Assembly (NCBI RefSeq): GCF_900156505.1
Contig: NZ_FTPR01000001.1
Location: 372,001 to 436,000, forward strand
Length of the DNA: 64,000 bases
Direction: 5' to 3'
Source of the DNA: Yoonia rosea
Lineage (GTDB): Bacteria; Pseudomonadota; Alphaproteobacteria; Rhodobacterales; Rhodobacteraceae
The notes under the pieces were generated by a model. It saw only the letters and a program-made list of their open reading frames with translations. It was not told where the DNA came from and searched no databases. The position numbers and the translations under genes were made by a program. Positions 55,179 to 64,000 of the stretch are shown here, piece after piece (position 1 is the stretch's first letter; each line of letters starts with the position of its first letter).

Positions 55179-55192
55179 TTGATGCAGATCAA
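55179..55192. promoter_or_regulatory. Perfect FNR/FnrL box upstream of hemA
   Basis: TTGATGCAGATCAA matches TTGAT-N4-ATCAA exactly. It lies about 160 bases before the hemA start codon. A possible promoter (CTTGTC near 55254 and TATATG near 55272) is about 80 bases downstream, which suits activation from an upstream position. In Rhodobacter, hemA is a known target of FnrL. Confidence 0.75.
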
Positions 55193-55346
55193 TGAACCCG
55201 CGGGGGGTGCCCTTCAAAAAGGGACGCAAAGGGGGGTGACACTTTGTAACGGCTTGTCCCGTGCGGTTGTGCCCTATATGACGCTTAGAACGATTCAAAA
55301 ACCGCTGCAAAAAGTGGCTTTTGGTCCGACAAAGAGGACGAAAGAC

Positions 55347-56570
55347 GTGGATTATAACGCCAAGTTGGACATTGCGATCGAACGGTTGCACACTGAGGGT
55401 CGCTACCGGACCTTCATTGATATCGAGCGCAAACGCGGTCAATTCCCCCATGCGACGTGGCGTAAGCCTGACGGATCAGAGGCGCCAGTTACCGTGTGGT
55501 GCGGGAATGATTATTTGGGTATGGGGCAGCATCCTGTCGTTCTGGCCGCCATGCACGAGGCAATAGAGGCCACCGGCGCGGGGTCGGGCGGGACACGCAA
55601 TATCTCTGGCACAACGGTTTATCACAAGCGTCTCGAGGCCGAACTGGCCGACCTGCACAACAAGGAAGCGGCGCTGCTGTTTACCTCGGCTTATATCGCG
55701 AATGATGCGACGCTGAGCACGCTGCCAAAGCTGTTTCCGGGTCTGATTATCTATTCCGACGCACTGAACCATGCGTCGATGATCGAAGGTGTGCGCCGCA
55801 ACGGGGGCGCCAAGCGGATTTTCCGCCATAATGATGTGGCCCATCTGCGTGAACTTCTGGCGGCTGATGATCCTGATGCGCCAAAGCTGATCGCGTTTGA
55901 ATCAATCTATTCGATGGACGGCGATTTCGGACCGATCGAGGACATCTGCGATCTGGCTGATGAATTCGGCGCACTGACCTATATCGACGAGGTACATGCA
56001 GTGGGCATGTACGGACCGCGCGGGGCTGGCGTGGCCGAGCGTGATGGCCTGATGGGGCGGATTGATATTATCAACGGCACTTTGGCCAAGGCTTATGGTG
56101 TGATGGGTGGCTACATCGCCGCCAGCGCAAAAATGTGTGACGCCATCCGCTCTTATGCGCCGGGCTTCATCTTTACGACATCGCTGCCGCCTGCTGTTGC
56201 AGCAGGTGCTGCGGCATCCGTGGCGCATCTGAAGACAGATCAGGCACTGCGCGCGCAACACCAGACACAGGCGAAAATCCTCAAGCTGCGGCTCAAGGGG
56301 ATGGGCCTGCCGATTATTGATCATGGCAGCCATATTGTGCCGTTGATCGTAGGGGACCCTGTGCATACCAAGAAGCTGTCCGATATGCTCCTGTCCGACT
56401 TCGGGATCTACGTGCAGCCGATCAATTTTCCGACTGTCCCACGTGGCACCGAGCGTTTGCGGTTCACCCCGTCGCCGGTCCATGGGCCGCGCGAAATGGA
56501 TGCATTAGTAGGCGCTTTGGACGGTTTGTGGTCACATTGTGCGCTGAATCGTGCTGACTTGGCCGGTTAA
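55347..56570 (+). CDS. hemA: 5-aminolevulinate synthase
   Basis: PLP enzyme joining glycine and succinyl-CoA to make 5-aminolevulinate, the alphaproteobacterial (C4) route to heme. It is 407 residues from the GTG at 55347 ([21 protein letters not shown]), the usual length and start. PLP features include [17 protein letters not shown] near residue 80 and the lysine in [16 protein letters not shown] near residue 245. The frame is open upstream, but that segment is leader. An FNR box lies upstream. Confidence 0.97.
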   Translation: MDYNAKLDIAIERLHTEGRYRTFIDIERKRGQFPHATWRKPDGSEAPVTVWCGNDYLGMGQHPVVLAAMHEAIEATGAGSGGTRNISGTTVYHKRLEAELADLHNKEAALLFTSAYIANDATLSTLPKLFPGLIIYSDALNHASMIEGVRRNGGAKRIFRHNDVAHLRELLAADDPDAPKLIAFESIYSMDGDFGPIEDICDLADEFGALTYIDEVHAVGMYGPRGAGVAERDGLMGRIDIINGTLAKAYGVMGGYIAASAKMCDAIRSYAPGFIFTTSLPPAVAAGAAASVAHLKTDQALRAQHQTQAKILKLRLKGMGLPIIDHGSHIVPLIVGDPVHTKKLSDMLLSDFGIYVQPINFPTVPRGTERLRFTPSPVHGPREMDALVGALDGLWSHCALNRADLAG

Positions 56571-56686
56571 CACTATATACACCTGTGCATAACTTTATGA
56601 GACGTGCTAACGTCTTGGAGGGCGCAGGCATTGTTTCGATTCGTTGGACGGTAGGCGCTTAGGGGCATTAAGCGACGGGACAGTCG

Positions 56687-57883
56687 ATGATCGGGAAGAC
56701 CTTCAAGCGTGCAGACGCGTCGGGGGACGCAGAGGCAAGAGGCTTTGACGCCTACGACCTGCGTCTGGGCGACGTGATGCGTGGAGAGCGTGCGACGATG
56801 GGCAAGAGCCTGTTGGATGTGCAGCGTGAACTGAAGATCAAGGCCGCCTATATCGCCGCAATTGAAAACGCCGATCCTTCTGCTTTTGATACACCTGGAT
56901 TTATCGCAGGCTACGTGCGCTCATATGCGCGATACCTTGGCATGGACCCCGAAGAGGCTTTTGCAGGTTTTTGTGCCGAAAGCGGTTTCGCCACCGCCCA
57001 CGGTATGTCGGCTGAGGCCTCTTCACTGAAGGGCAAGACCTATGATCCTGCGGGTGTGCCGCTTGGCAAGGATATTTTCTCCGCCTCCGCGACCCCCTTT
57101 GTGCCGGCAGGTGACGCGATGCTGGCGGGTATTGAACCCCGCGCTATTGGCTCTGTGCTGGTGCTGGTCGCGTTGATTGGCGGGTTGGGCTTTGGCGGTT
57201 GGACCGTTTTGCAGGAAGTGCAGAAGGTCCAGTTCGCGCCTGTTGAGCAAACACCTGTTGTTGTTTCTGATCTTGATCCGCTGGCCGGTGCCACAAATGC
57301 GATCGAGCCAAGCGACGCTTTGGCCGGATTTGAAGCACCCTCCGCGCAGTCTTTGGACCGCCTTTATCGCCCACAAGCGCTTGATGTGCCTGTGTTGGTT
57401 GCGCGGGATGCGCCGATTTCCACGTTGCGGCGTGAAAGTATCGGCGCGATCCTGCCGCAAGAAGACCGCGCATTGTCGCCTGATTTACAGCTGGCAGAAG
57501 CCGAAACTGGCGAGCCTGTGCCGCCTGTTCAGGTGGTGGCGCCTAACGTGCCGGAACTTCAGCTTGTCGCCGTGCGTCCCGCGTGGGTGCGCATCCGGGC
57601 GGCTGACGGGACAATCATCTATGAGGGCGTGATGGAGCCGGGACAAAACTTTGTTGTGCCCGCGACCGAAGAGCCTGCAACGCTGCGTGTTGGTGAAAGT
57701 GGCGCCATGTATTTTGCCGTCAACGGCGTGCATTACGGCCCTGTTGGTCCATCGGGTGTTGTGACGTCCAATGTGGCTTTGAGCACCGACAATCTGACAC
57801 AGACTTATGCTGTTGCGGATCTAAGCGCAGATGATGATCTCGCCGAAATCGTGAATGTGGCCGAGGTTGTCGCAGAGGAATAG
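56687..57883 (+). CDS. RodZ-like protein (HTH and DUF4115)
   Basis: A 398-residue membrane protein. An N-terminal helix-turn-helix of the HTH_25 type (LRLGDVMRGERATMGKSLLDVQRELKIKAAYIAAIE) is followed by a single transmembrane segment near residue 147-167 (IGSVLVLVALIGGLGFGG). A long periplasmic part ends in a DUF4115 domain (VRPAWVRIRAADGTIIYEGVMEPGQ). RodZ organises MreB and cell shape. Placement right before ispG repeats the E. coli rodZ-ispG order. Confidence 0.87.
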   Translation: MIGKTFKRADASGDAEARGFDAYDLRLGDVMRGERATMGKSLLDVQRELKIKAAYIAAIENADPSAFDTPGFIAGYVRSYARYLGMDPEEAFAGFCAESGFATAHGMSAEASSLKGKTYDPAGVPLGKDIFSASATPFVPAGDAMLAGIEPRAIGSVLVLVALIGGLGFGGWTVLQEVQKVQFAPVEQTPVVVSDLDPLAGATNAIEPSDALAGFEAPSAQSLDRLYRPQALDVPVLVARDAPISTLRRESIGAILPQEDRALSPDLQLAEAETGEPVPPVQVVAPNVPELQLVAVRPAWVRIRAADGTIIYEGVMEPGQNFVVPATEEPATLRVGESGAMYFAVNGVHYGPVGPSGVVTSNVALSTDNLTQTYAVADLSADDDLAEIVNVAEVVAEE

Positions 57884-57960
57884 CGCGACTGTCGCTTGAT
57901 GATGTGCGCCTGCCGACATAGGTTGGGCGCAACGCTAACGCATCTGAAAGTCGATCTGAC

Positions 57961-59082
57961 ATGTCTCTGAACCATATCCGTCCGTGGCGCAATATCTACC
58001 GCCGCAAGTCGCGCCAGATCATGGTGGGTAATGTCCCCGTCGGGGGGGATGCGCCGATTACCGTGCAAACCATGACGAACACGCTGACCACGGATGTCAA
58101 AGCAACCATCGCGCAGGTGCAGGCCGCCGCCGATGCCGGTGCCGATATCGTGCGTATTTCTGTGCCGGATGAGGCGTCAAGCGCTGCCTTGAAAGAGATT
58201 GTGCGCGAAGTGTCCGTGCCGATCGTGGCGGATATCCATTTTCACTATAAACGTGGCATAGAGGCGGCAGAGGCGGGTGCGGCCTGTTTGCGCATCAATC
58301 CGGGCAATATTGGCGATGAAAAGCGCGTCAAAGAAGTGATCAAAGCAGCGCGTGATCACAATTGTTCCATCCGTATTGGCGTCAACGCGGGTTCGCTCGA
58401 AAAGCATCTGCTGGATAAATACGGTGAGCCGTGCCCCGATGCGATGGTCGAAAGCGGGCTGGATCATATCAAAATCCTGCAAGACAATGATTTCCACGAA
58501 TTCAAAATCTCCTGCAAAGCCTCTGACGTGTTCATGGCCGCCGCCGCCTATCAACAGCTGGCCGATGCCACCGACGCGCCGATCCACCTCGGCATTACCG
58601 AAGCCGGTGGTTTGACCTCTGGCACCATCAAATCGGCGATTGGGCTGGGAAATCTGCTCTGGATGGGGATCGGTGATACGATCCGTGTCAGCCTTTCTGC
58701 CGATCCGGTAGAAGAGGTGAAGGTCGGTTATGAGATCCTGAAGTCTTTGGGCCTGCGCCACCGTGGTGTGAACATTATCTCTTGTCCGTCCTGTGCGCGG
58801 CAGGGATTTGATGTGATCAAGACGGTTGAGGCGCTTGAAAAGCGTCTTGAGCACATCAAAACACCGATGTCGCTGTCGATTATCGGCTGTGTCGTGAACG
58901 GCCCCGGAGAGGCGCTGATGACCGACGTGGGCTTTACGGGCGGCGGGGCAGGGTCCGGGATGGTCTATCTTGCAGGCAAGCAGAGCCACAAGCAATCCAA
59001 CGAAGATATGGTCGATCATATCGTCGAACAGGTCGAGAAAAAGGCCGCTGAACTGGAAGCGCAAGCCGCAGCAGCGGAGTAG
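57961..59082 (+). CDS. ispG: 4-hydroxy-3-methylbut-2-enyl diphosphate synthase
   Basis: The [4Fe-4S] enzyme of the penultimate MEP isoprenoid step. It is 373 residues. The TIM barrel has [19 protein letters not shown] near residue 30 and [17 protein letters not shown], and the cluster ligands [12 protein letters not shown] and [13 protein letters not shown] near residues 275 and 310. It follows the rodZ-like gene. Confidence 0.97.
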   Translation: MSLNHIRPWRNIYRRKSRQIMVGNVPVGGDAPITVQTMTNTLTTDVKATIAQVQAAADAGADIVRISVPDEASSAALKEIVREVSVPIVADIHFHYKRGIEAAEAGAACLRINPGNIGDEKRVKEVIKAARDHNCSIRIGVNAGSLEKHLLDKYGEPCPDAMVESGLDHIKILQDNDFHEFKISCKASDVFMAAAAYQQLADATDAPIHLGITEAGGLTSGTIKSAIGLGNLLWMGIGDTIRVSLSADPVEEVKVGYEILKSLGLRHRGVNIISCPSCARQGFDVIKTVEALEKRLEHIKTPMSLSIIGCVVNGPGEALMTDVGFTGGGAGSGMVYLAGKQSHKQSNEDMVDHIVEQVEKKAAELEAQAAAAE

Positions 59083-59089
59083 GCGCAGG

Positions 59090-59746
59090 TTGCGCGGCCT
59101 GCCTGTCTTGCTGGTTTTGCTGCTCGGCAGTTCTGCCGCATCTGCGCAAACCTGCCCTGATTTTCACCGTTTTGTGGATTTTGGCCTGACAGGCGGCGAT
59201 GGCGTGACTTATCGTGGCGGCATTGTGCTGCGCGCCGAAGGGTTTGATGGTGCGCCCTTGCTTCTGACAGCGCAGACCCTTTGCCGTGATGTACGTGATC
59301 TGGCGGTGGACGGGCGCGGCAATCCGATCCCTGTGGTTGCCGAGGTTGCCTATGATCCTGCGGCGGCGGGGATTGCACTGCGCGACTTGCGCGTCGCGCT
59401 CTGGCCTGATGCCTTTACCGAAGCGCAAGTGGCGGCGGCGGCGCATCTGGCGGCGGTCTATAATCCCAATATGACGGTGACGCGCGGAGAGGATTACCTC
59501 TGTGCACTGGCGCCAACCGGCGCAGTCAGCTGTCAGGTGCAGCCGCCCTTTCCCAATCAGGCACCTGTTGTCGCCTATTGTGATGCGGGGCTGTGCCGGA
59601 TGCCAGTGATGGCGATCAATGCAACTTTGGCCGTCAATGCGACATGGGCCAGTGACGTGGCCGATCCCGCAGCGATCGGCGCGCAAGTGTCGCAAAAGGC
59701 GCGGCAGATCCATGATTTTCTGGTGCCGCTTTCCGCGGCTTTCTAG
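59090..59746 (+). CDS. Secreted six-cysteine protein, hypothetical
   Basis: A 218-residue protein from a TTG at 59090, seven bases after ispG. The signal peptide (LRGLPVLLVLLLGSSAASAQ) is clear. The mature part has six cysteines (QTCPD, TLCRD, YLCAL, VSCQV, AYCDA, GLCRM), an even number suited to three disulfides. The middle (NPIPVVAEVAYDPAAAGIALRDLRVALWP) looks beta-rich. No family is recognised. The frame runs further upstream into ispG, but the TTG fits the signal peptide. Confidence 0.72.
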   Translation: MRGLPVLLVLLLGSSAASAQTCPDFHRFVDFGLTGGDGVTYRGGIVLRAEGFDGAPLLLTAQTLCRDVRDLAVDGRGNPIPVVAEVAYDPAAAGIALRDLRVALWPDAFTEAQVAAAAHLAAVYNPNMTVTRGEDYLCALAPTGAVSCQVQPPFPNQAPVVAYCDAGLCRMPVMAINATLAVNATWASDVADPAAIGAQVSQKARQIHDFLVPLSAAF

Positions 59747-59808
59747 CGGGCCATTGACCTTGACCGCCAGACAGGGGCAAACAGGCACCCAAACATAAGA
59801 GGCAGGCT

Positions 59809-60954
59809 ATGCGACGCTCAGACAGAGGGAATGTCGATCCTTTCATCGTGATGGACGTGATGGAGGCTGCGCGTCAGGCCGAGGCGGCAGGACGGCATAT
59901 CATCCATATGGAAGTGGGCCAGCCGGGCACCGGTGCGCCGGAGGCGGCGAAGGCGCGGTTGATTGACGATCTGGCGGATCCTTTGGGTTACACGGTGGCG
60001 CTGGGGCTGCCGGAGTTGAAAGAGCGGATCGCGAAGCATTACGCCGAATGGTACGGGGTGACGCTTGATCCGGCGCGCGTGGTGATCACCAGCGGGGCGT
60101 CGGGGGCGTTCCTGCTCGCGTTTTCGGCCTTGTTTGACAATGATGCGCGGGTCGGGCTGGGCACGCCGTGCTATCCGTCCTATCGCCAGATCTTGCGGGC
60201 TGTGGGCCTGACCCCGATTGATATTCCCACGACATTTGCGCAGCGTTTTCAGCCGGCACCTGCTGATGTGGCAGCGCATGATCTGGACGGGCTGATCGTC
60301 GCCTCGCCCGCGAACCCGACGGGGACGATGCTGGATCGTGACGGTTTGGCGGATCTGGCGGCGGCCTGTGCGGCACAGGGGGCGGCCTTTATCTCGGACG
60401 AGATTTATCACGGAATTGATTATGACGTGGCCCCTGTTTCGGCGTTGCAGGTCACCGATGACGTCTATGTGGTGAATTCCTTTTCCAAGTATTTCTCGAT
60501 GACCGGTTGGCGCGTGGGCTGGATGATTGTGCCCGAGGACCACATCCGGCAGGTCGAGCGTCTGGCGCAGAACATGTTCATCTGTGCGCCCCATGCCGCC
60601 CAGCGGCTGGCGTTGCATGCGATGGATTGCACCGATGAGCTTGAGGCCAACAAGGCCGTGTACCGCGCCAATCGGGCGCTGATGATTGAGGGGTTGCAGG
60701 CCGCTGGCCTGACCCGTTTCGCGCCGCCTGACGGGGCATTTTATGTCTATGTGGATGTGTCGGAATACACCGATGATGCCTTGGCTTTTGCAGATGAGAT
60801 TCTAGAGAAAGCGGGTGTTGCGGTCACGCCGGGACTCGATTTTGATGCCGCACGCGGCCACCACTGGTTGCGGTTTTCCTATGCGCGCTCCACGGCGGAT
60901 ATCACCGAAGGGCTGGACCGGCTGGCGCGGTTCATGCAGGGGCGGCGGGCATGA
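59809..60954 (+). CDS. Class I/II PLP-dependent aminotransferase
   Basis: A 381-residue aspartate-aminotransferase-fold enzyme. Key elements are HMEVGQPGTGAP at the N-terminus, SGASGAFLLAF for the PLP phosphate, DEIYHGIDY, the PLP lysine in VNSFSKYFSMTGWRVGW near residue 230, and the carboxylate arginine in WLRFSYARS near residue 360. The substrate is not evident. It touches amiC (ATGA overlap). Confidence 0.92.
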   Translation: MRRSDRGNVDPFIVMDVMEAARQAEAAGRHIIHMEVGQPGTGAPEAAKARLIDDLADPLGYTVALGLPELKERIAKHYAEWYGVTLDPARVVITSGASGAFLLAFSALFDNDARVGLGTPCYPSYRQILRAVGLTPIDIPTTFAQRFQPAPADVAAHDLDGLIVASPANPTGTMLDRDGLADLAAACAAQGAAFISDEIYHGIDYDVAPVSALQVTDDVYVVNSFSKYFSMTGWRVGWMIVPEDHIRQVERLAQNMFICAPHAAQRLALHAMDCTDELEANKAVYRANRALMIEGLQAAGLTRFAPPDGAFYVYVDVSEYTDDALAFADEILEKAGVAVTPGLDFDAARGHHWLRFSYARSTADITEGLDRLARFMQGRRA

Positions 60955-62105
60955 TCCGCTGGCTGCTGTCTTTCCTCTTTATCGGCAATCTGGCCACCGC
61001 TCAGGTGACGGTTGACCCCGAGCGCACCAGTGTCAGCGACGGCTGGTGGACGCTTGAGGTTGCCATCGGGCTGGACCGGATCACGCCATACCGCGTGTTC
61101 ACGCTGGATGACCCGCGTCGTCTGGTACTGGATGTGGAAGGGGCCTCGTTTGCGGGGCTTGATGCCGCTGCGCTGTTGTCGGGGGATCGGGCAACAGATG
61201 TGCGCTTTGGCCCGCTGCGCCCCGGGTGGTCGCGGATGGTGGTTGATCTGGCCGAACCCCTCGTCATTACCGAGGCGGGTATGGTGCGCACCGATGCGGG
61301 CGCTGATCTGACAATCGTGCTGGAGCGTGCAAGCGCCGAAGAATTTGCCGCCGCCGCAGGCGCGCCACCTGATCCGGGCTGGGATGTCGTGACAGGGTTT
61401 GATCCCGATGCCGCCGCGGCCCTTGCCGCAAGCGAGGATTTCATCGTGGTGATTGACCCCGGACATGGCGGCATTGACCCCGGGGCCTATCAGGGCGGGA
61501 TCAAAGAGGCTGATCTGATGCTGATCCTTGCAGCAGAGCTTGCGGTTATGTTGAACACGCAAGAGGGGGTGCAGGCGGTGCTGACCCGCGAGAATGACGT
61601 GTTCGTCCCGCTTTCAGCGCGAATGACATTTGCGCGGCAGGTGGGGGCGGATCTGTTTCTGTCGTTGCATGCGGATGCCTTGGGTGACGCGGATGTGCGG
61701 GGCGCTTCGGTCTATACGCTTTCATCCGATGGTGGCGATGCTGCAGCACAGCGGATCGTCGAACGGCATGAGCGCGGTGATCTTTTGGCGGGTGTTGATC
61801 TGAACGACGCCGAGGACCGCGTGGCGACCACGCTGATGGACTTGGCGCGCGCGCGGACAGGGCCAGAGGGCGTGCGGATTGCCGACGCACTTGCAGCAGC
61901 GATGCAGGCGCAGGGTGTTCCGATGAATTCGCGTCCGCGCCGCGAGGGGCAGTTTGTGGTGTTAACGGCTGCGGGCTTTCCCAGCGTGTTGATCGAGGCG
62001 GGGTTCTTGTCGAATGCGCAGGACCGCGCGTTTCTGGCAACCCCCGAAGGACGGGCACGGATTGCCCGCGCGATCCGCGATACGGTGGTTTTGTTGGCCC
62101 GCTAG
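60951..62105 (+). CDS. amiC: N-acetylmuramoyl-L-alanine amidase (AMIN and Amidase_3)
   Basis: A 384-residue periplasmic cell-separation amidase. A signal peptide (LLSFLFIGNLATAQ) is followed by an AMIN domain (about residues 25-125) and a zinc amidase domain with ligands in VVIDPGHGGIDPG near residue 170, LSLHADALGD near residue 238 and the catalytic VLIEAGFLSN near residue 345. Such amidases need LytM-type activators, and a degenerate NlpD-like candidate lies at 6890. Confidence 0.93.
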   Translation: MIRWLLSFLFIGNLATAQVTVDPERTSVSDGWWTLEVAIGLDRITPYRVFTLDDPRRLVLDVEGASFAGLDAAALLSGDRATDVRFGPLRPGWSRMVVDLAEPLVITEAGMVRTDAGADLTIVLERASAEEFAAAAGAPPDPGWDVVTGFDPDAAAALAASEDFIVVIDPGHGGIDPGAYQGGIKEADLMLILAAELAVMLNTQEGVQAVLTRENDVFVPLSARMTFARQVGADLFLSLHADALGDADVRGASVYTLSSDGGDAAAQRIVERHERGDLLAGVDLNDAEDRVATTLMDLARARTGPEGVRIADALAAAMQAQGVPMNSRPRREGQFVVLTAAGFPSVLIEAGFLSNAQDRAFLATPEGRARIARAIRDTVVLLAR

Positions 62106-62713
62106 GTGCCGGTGAATTGCGCCAGCCAGATCGTATGATGCCCGCAGGTCGGATCCTCAGACGTGTAACGGAGAACCTTGAATCCGTTGTCCGCCAATAG
62201 CGTTTGGTATTCGGCTGGATCAAGGGAGGCGTGATAGATCGGCGCGTCTGCGACCTGTCCTATCGCCTCGCCTGCGATATGGCCGGACGTGAACATCAGC
62301 GTTGCAAGAGGGGCGCTATGGGCGGCAAACCGTGCAAACATCGCCCGTTGGTCATCTGCGCCAAGATGGAAGAAACTATTCCACGCAAGAATGGCGTCAA
62401 AGTTCTGATCGAGGTTCAGGCTGCGCATGTCTTCTTTGATCACCTGCGCCTTTGGCAGGTTTTGTGCATAAAGCCGTGTCATGGTGTCGGTCGCATCGAC
62501 ACCTGTTAAAACCGCCCCCCGTTCGGCAAGATAGGTCGCCATTGGCTGGCCTGACCCGCACCCGAGATCAAGGACGCGGACCGCGCCTGTTGCGCGGGGG
62601 GCTGTCGTCAGAAAACGGTCCAGCCACTGCTTTTCCATCAGGCTGCGGTTGCGGCTTTTGGCCCAGATGTGGCCAATGCGTTCGTAGGTGGGAATGACAT
62701 CATTTGCTGGCAT
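62102..62713 (-). CDS. Class I SAM-dependent methyltransferase
   Basis: A 203-residue methyltransferase with the SAM motif VRVLDLGCGSGQPMATYLAERG near residue 46 and GVDATDTMTRLYAQN following. The DAILAWNSFFHL motif IV comes later. The substrate is unknown. Its stop overlaps the amiC stop by four bases. A GTG at 62728 could add five residues. Confidence 0.87.
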   Translation of the reverse strand: MPANDVIPTYERIGHIWAKSRNRSLMEKQWLDRFLTTAPRATGAVRVLDLGCGSGQPMATYLAERGAVLTGVDATDTMTRLYAQNLPKAQVIKEDMRSLNLDQNFDAILAWNSFFHLGADDQRAMFARFAAHSAPLATLMFTSGHIAGEAIGQVADAPIYHASLDPAEYQTLLADNGFKVLRYTSEDPTCGHHTIWLAQFTGT

Positions 62714-62872
62714 AGGGGCGATATGCACATGGCATGATGCGATAGCAATGCCTGTTCAAAAAGTGACCATCTTGCCGGCACCTTCTGGCCGAAAGCGGCA
62801 TTTGGCCTTTTGACCCTAGGGGTGTGAGCGCGTATAACGGTCGGTGAAATTATCAGGACTGGGTTCCCTTTC

Positions 62873-64000
62873 GTGTTGCGCTTTATCTTTTCTTTTCTTG
62901 GCGGCTTGTTCACACTGCTGACGCTTGGGGCCTTTATGGGGGCGCTGGCGATTGGTGCTGTGCTCTACATGTATGGCCGCGATTTGCCGAGTTACGAGAC
63001 CCTGTCGCAGTACACACCCAAGACAATCAGTCGGATTTATTCAGGTGAAGGGCAGATTATCGACGAATTTGCCGTCGAGCGCCGCCTGTTCACACCCGCT
63101 GAGGAAATCCCCGATATCGTCAAGCAGGCCTTCATTTCTGCCGAGGACAAAAACTTCTACGAACATGGCGGTTATGATGCCATGGGTATGGTGTCGGCCT
63201 TTGTGGATGCGGTGGAATCGCGCGGCGAAAACCTGCGCGGGGCGTCTACGATCACCCAGCAGGTGATGAAAAATTTCCTTCTGGATGGATCACGTTCGGT
63301 TGAGCGCAAGATCAAAGAGATCATTCTGGCGGTACGCATTGAGGGCGCAATGCCCAAAGAGCGTATTCTGGAGCTCTACCTGAACGAGATTTTTCTGGGC
63401 CAGAACAGTTTTGGCGTGACCGCTGCCGCTCTGACCTATTTCAACAAACCTCTGACCGAACTGACCCCGGGCGAGGCGGCTTATCTTGCGTCTTTGCCAA
63501 AGGCGCCCAGCAACCGTCACCCCGTGCGCGACCGTGACGCCGCTATCTTTTGGCGTAACAACACCCTGCGCGAGATGTTCGAGAACGGCTATATCGACGA
63601 AGAGACCTATGAGACCGAGCGCGCAGCCCCGCTTCTGTCTGTGCAGGGCGGCGACTATGAGGATTTCCGCGAGACATTGCCGGAGCGGGATTATTTCACT
63701 GATGAAATCCGCCGCCAGCTCAGCCAGAACTTCGGGGAAGAGGAATTCTTCTCGGGTGGTTTGTCGATCCGCGCGACCATTGATCCCGAGTTGCAGGTGA
63801 CGGCGGCCCATTCCCTGCAGCGCGCACTTGAAGAGTATGACCGCGCGCAGGGTGCTTGGCGAGGCACCGAACTGACGATCCCGCAAGAGGCTTTGGCCAG
63901 CGAAGAAGACTGGCGCGCAGCCCTTGCCGGTTTGACTGTGCCGCGCAGCATTGATCTGGACGGTCAGTGGTATCCGGCGGTGATCCGCGAGGTGGCCGAA
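62873..64000 (+). CDS. Penicillin-binding protein 1A, N-terminal part (cut by window edge)
   Basis: 376 codons of a bifunctional peptidoglycan synthase that runs off the right edge. A membrane anchor (residues 10-40) is followed by the GT51 glycosyltransferase domain: the catalytic AFISAEDKNFYEHGGYD near residue 90, then GASTITQQVMKNFLL and KIKEIILAVRIE, LYLNEIFLGQNSFGV and SLPKAPSNRHP. The transpeptidase domain has just begun. The start is GTG at 62873 (or the TTG after it), with a weak ribosome site. It has no visible frameshift. Confidence 0.94.
   Translation, partial: MLRFIFSFLGGLFTLLTLGAFMGALAIGAVLYMYGRDLPSYETLSQYTPKTISRIYSGEGQIIDEFAVERRLFTPAEEIPDIVKQAFISAEDKNFYEHGGYDAMGMVSAFVDAVESRGENLRGASTITQQVMKNFLLDGSRSVERKIKEIILAVRIEGAMPKERILELYLNEIFLGQNSFGVTAAALTYFNKPLTELTPGEAAYLASLPKAPSNRHPVRDRDAAIFWRNNTLREMFENGYIDEETYETERAAPLLSVQGGDYEDFRETLPERDYFTDEIRRQLSQNFGEEEFFSGGLSIRATIDPELQVTAAHSLQRALEEYDRAQGAWRGTELTIPQEALASEEDWRAALAGLTVPRSIDLDGQWYPAVIREVAE

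Noticed and set aside
55158..55346. A longer hemA using ATG 55158
   Set aside because: The GTG at 55347 gives the normal 407-residue enzyme and has a ribosome site; the extension covers the FNR box and promoter.

Overview
The window is chromosomal DNA from an alphaproteobacterium, most likely the Roseobacter group of the Rhodobacterales. Signs of this are a C4-pathway 5-aminolevulinate synthase (hemA), the sulfite-reduction set cysG-DUF2849-cysI-cysH-DUF934, tatABC followed by a DUF815 ATPase, a form II CoxSLM molybdenum hydroxylase cluster, a DUF1127 protein, and the density and codon style of the genes. I see no phage, transposon, plasmid or CRISPR signature. It reads as ordinary core genome with a few accessory modules.

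Layout. 0-4.2 kb: a cut LysR gene, DoxX, dusA, a TauE-type exporter, a 2OG-Fe(II) oxygenase-like gene and a WYL regulator. 4.3-9.6 kb: Tat export genes, DUF815 ATPase, and the facing surE-pcm-nlpD-like operon. 9.7-20.2 kb, nearly all on the minus strand: an SDR, purF, cvpA, radA, a PqiA-like gene, alr, a small secreted protein, dnaB, pyrE and pyrC. 20.3-23.2 kb: small proteins, an unidentified gene and glutaryl-CoA dehydrogenase. 23.3-31.3 kb: the cox cluster, with MoxR ATPase, CoxE, XdhC, a molybdopterin-binding protein and then CoxS, CoxL and CoxM. 31.3-40.2 kb: infC, an alanine-rich membrane-anchored protein, Fpr, the assimilatory sulfite reduction operon, an Lrp/AsnC regulator, a lipoprotein and a DUF2145 protein. 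40.2-47.2 kb: P450, a B12-binding protein, tpiA, Fe-S assembly proteins, tgt and a hydrolase. 47.3-52.5 kb: lon, an HU-like protein, a phosphatase, tRNA-Val, pirin and two identical tRNA-Asp genes. 52.5-64 kb: aldo/keto reductase, M20 peptidase, hemA, rodZ-like, ispG, a secreted protein, an aminotransferase, amiC, a methyltransferase and a PBP1A gene that runs off the end.

How genes work together. CysG makes siroheme for CysI. CysH (APS reductase type) feeds sulfite to CysI. No CysJ flavoprotein is present, so the adjacent Fpr could supply electrons through ferredoxin. Tat export fits the cofactor enzymes, and NlpD-like, AmiC, RodZ-like and PBP1A are all cell-wall functions.

The most interesting signals are regulatory. 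Three copies of the palindrome GAACAnTGTTC flank the Lrp/AsnC gene and sit on the cysG and lipoprotein promoters. Two tandem near-identical hairpins separate coxS from coxL. infC appears to start with ATA, and a secreted protein behind dnaB appears to start with ATC. There is a perfect FNR box before hemA, a heat-shock-like promoter before lon, DnaA boxes before dnaB, and a palindromic TGACA cluster between the WYL regulator and tatA. I did not find a convincing wholly new multi-gene system. All assignments come from reading the sequence by eye, without database searches.
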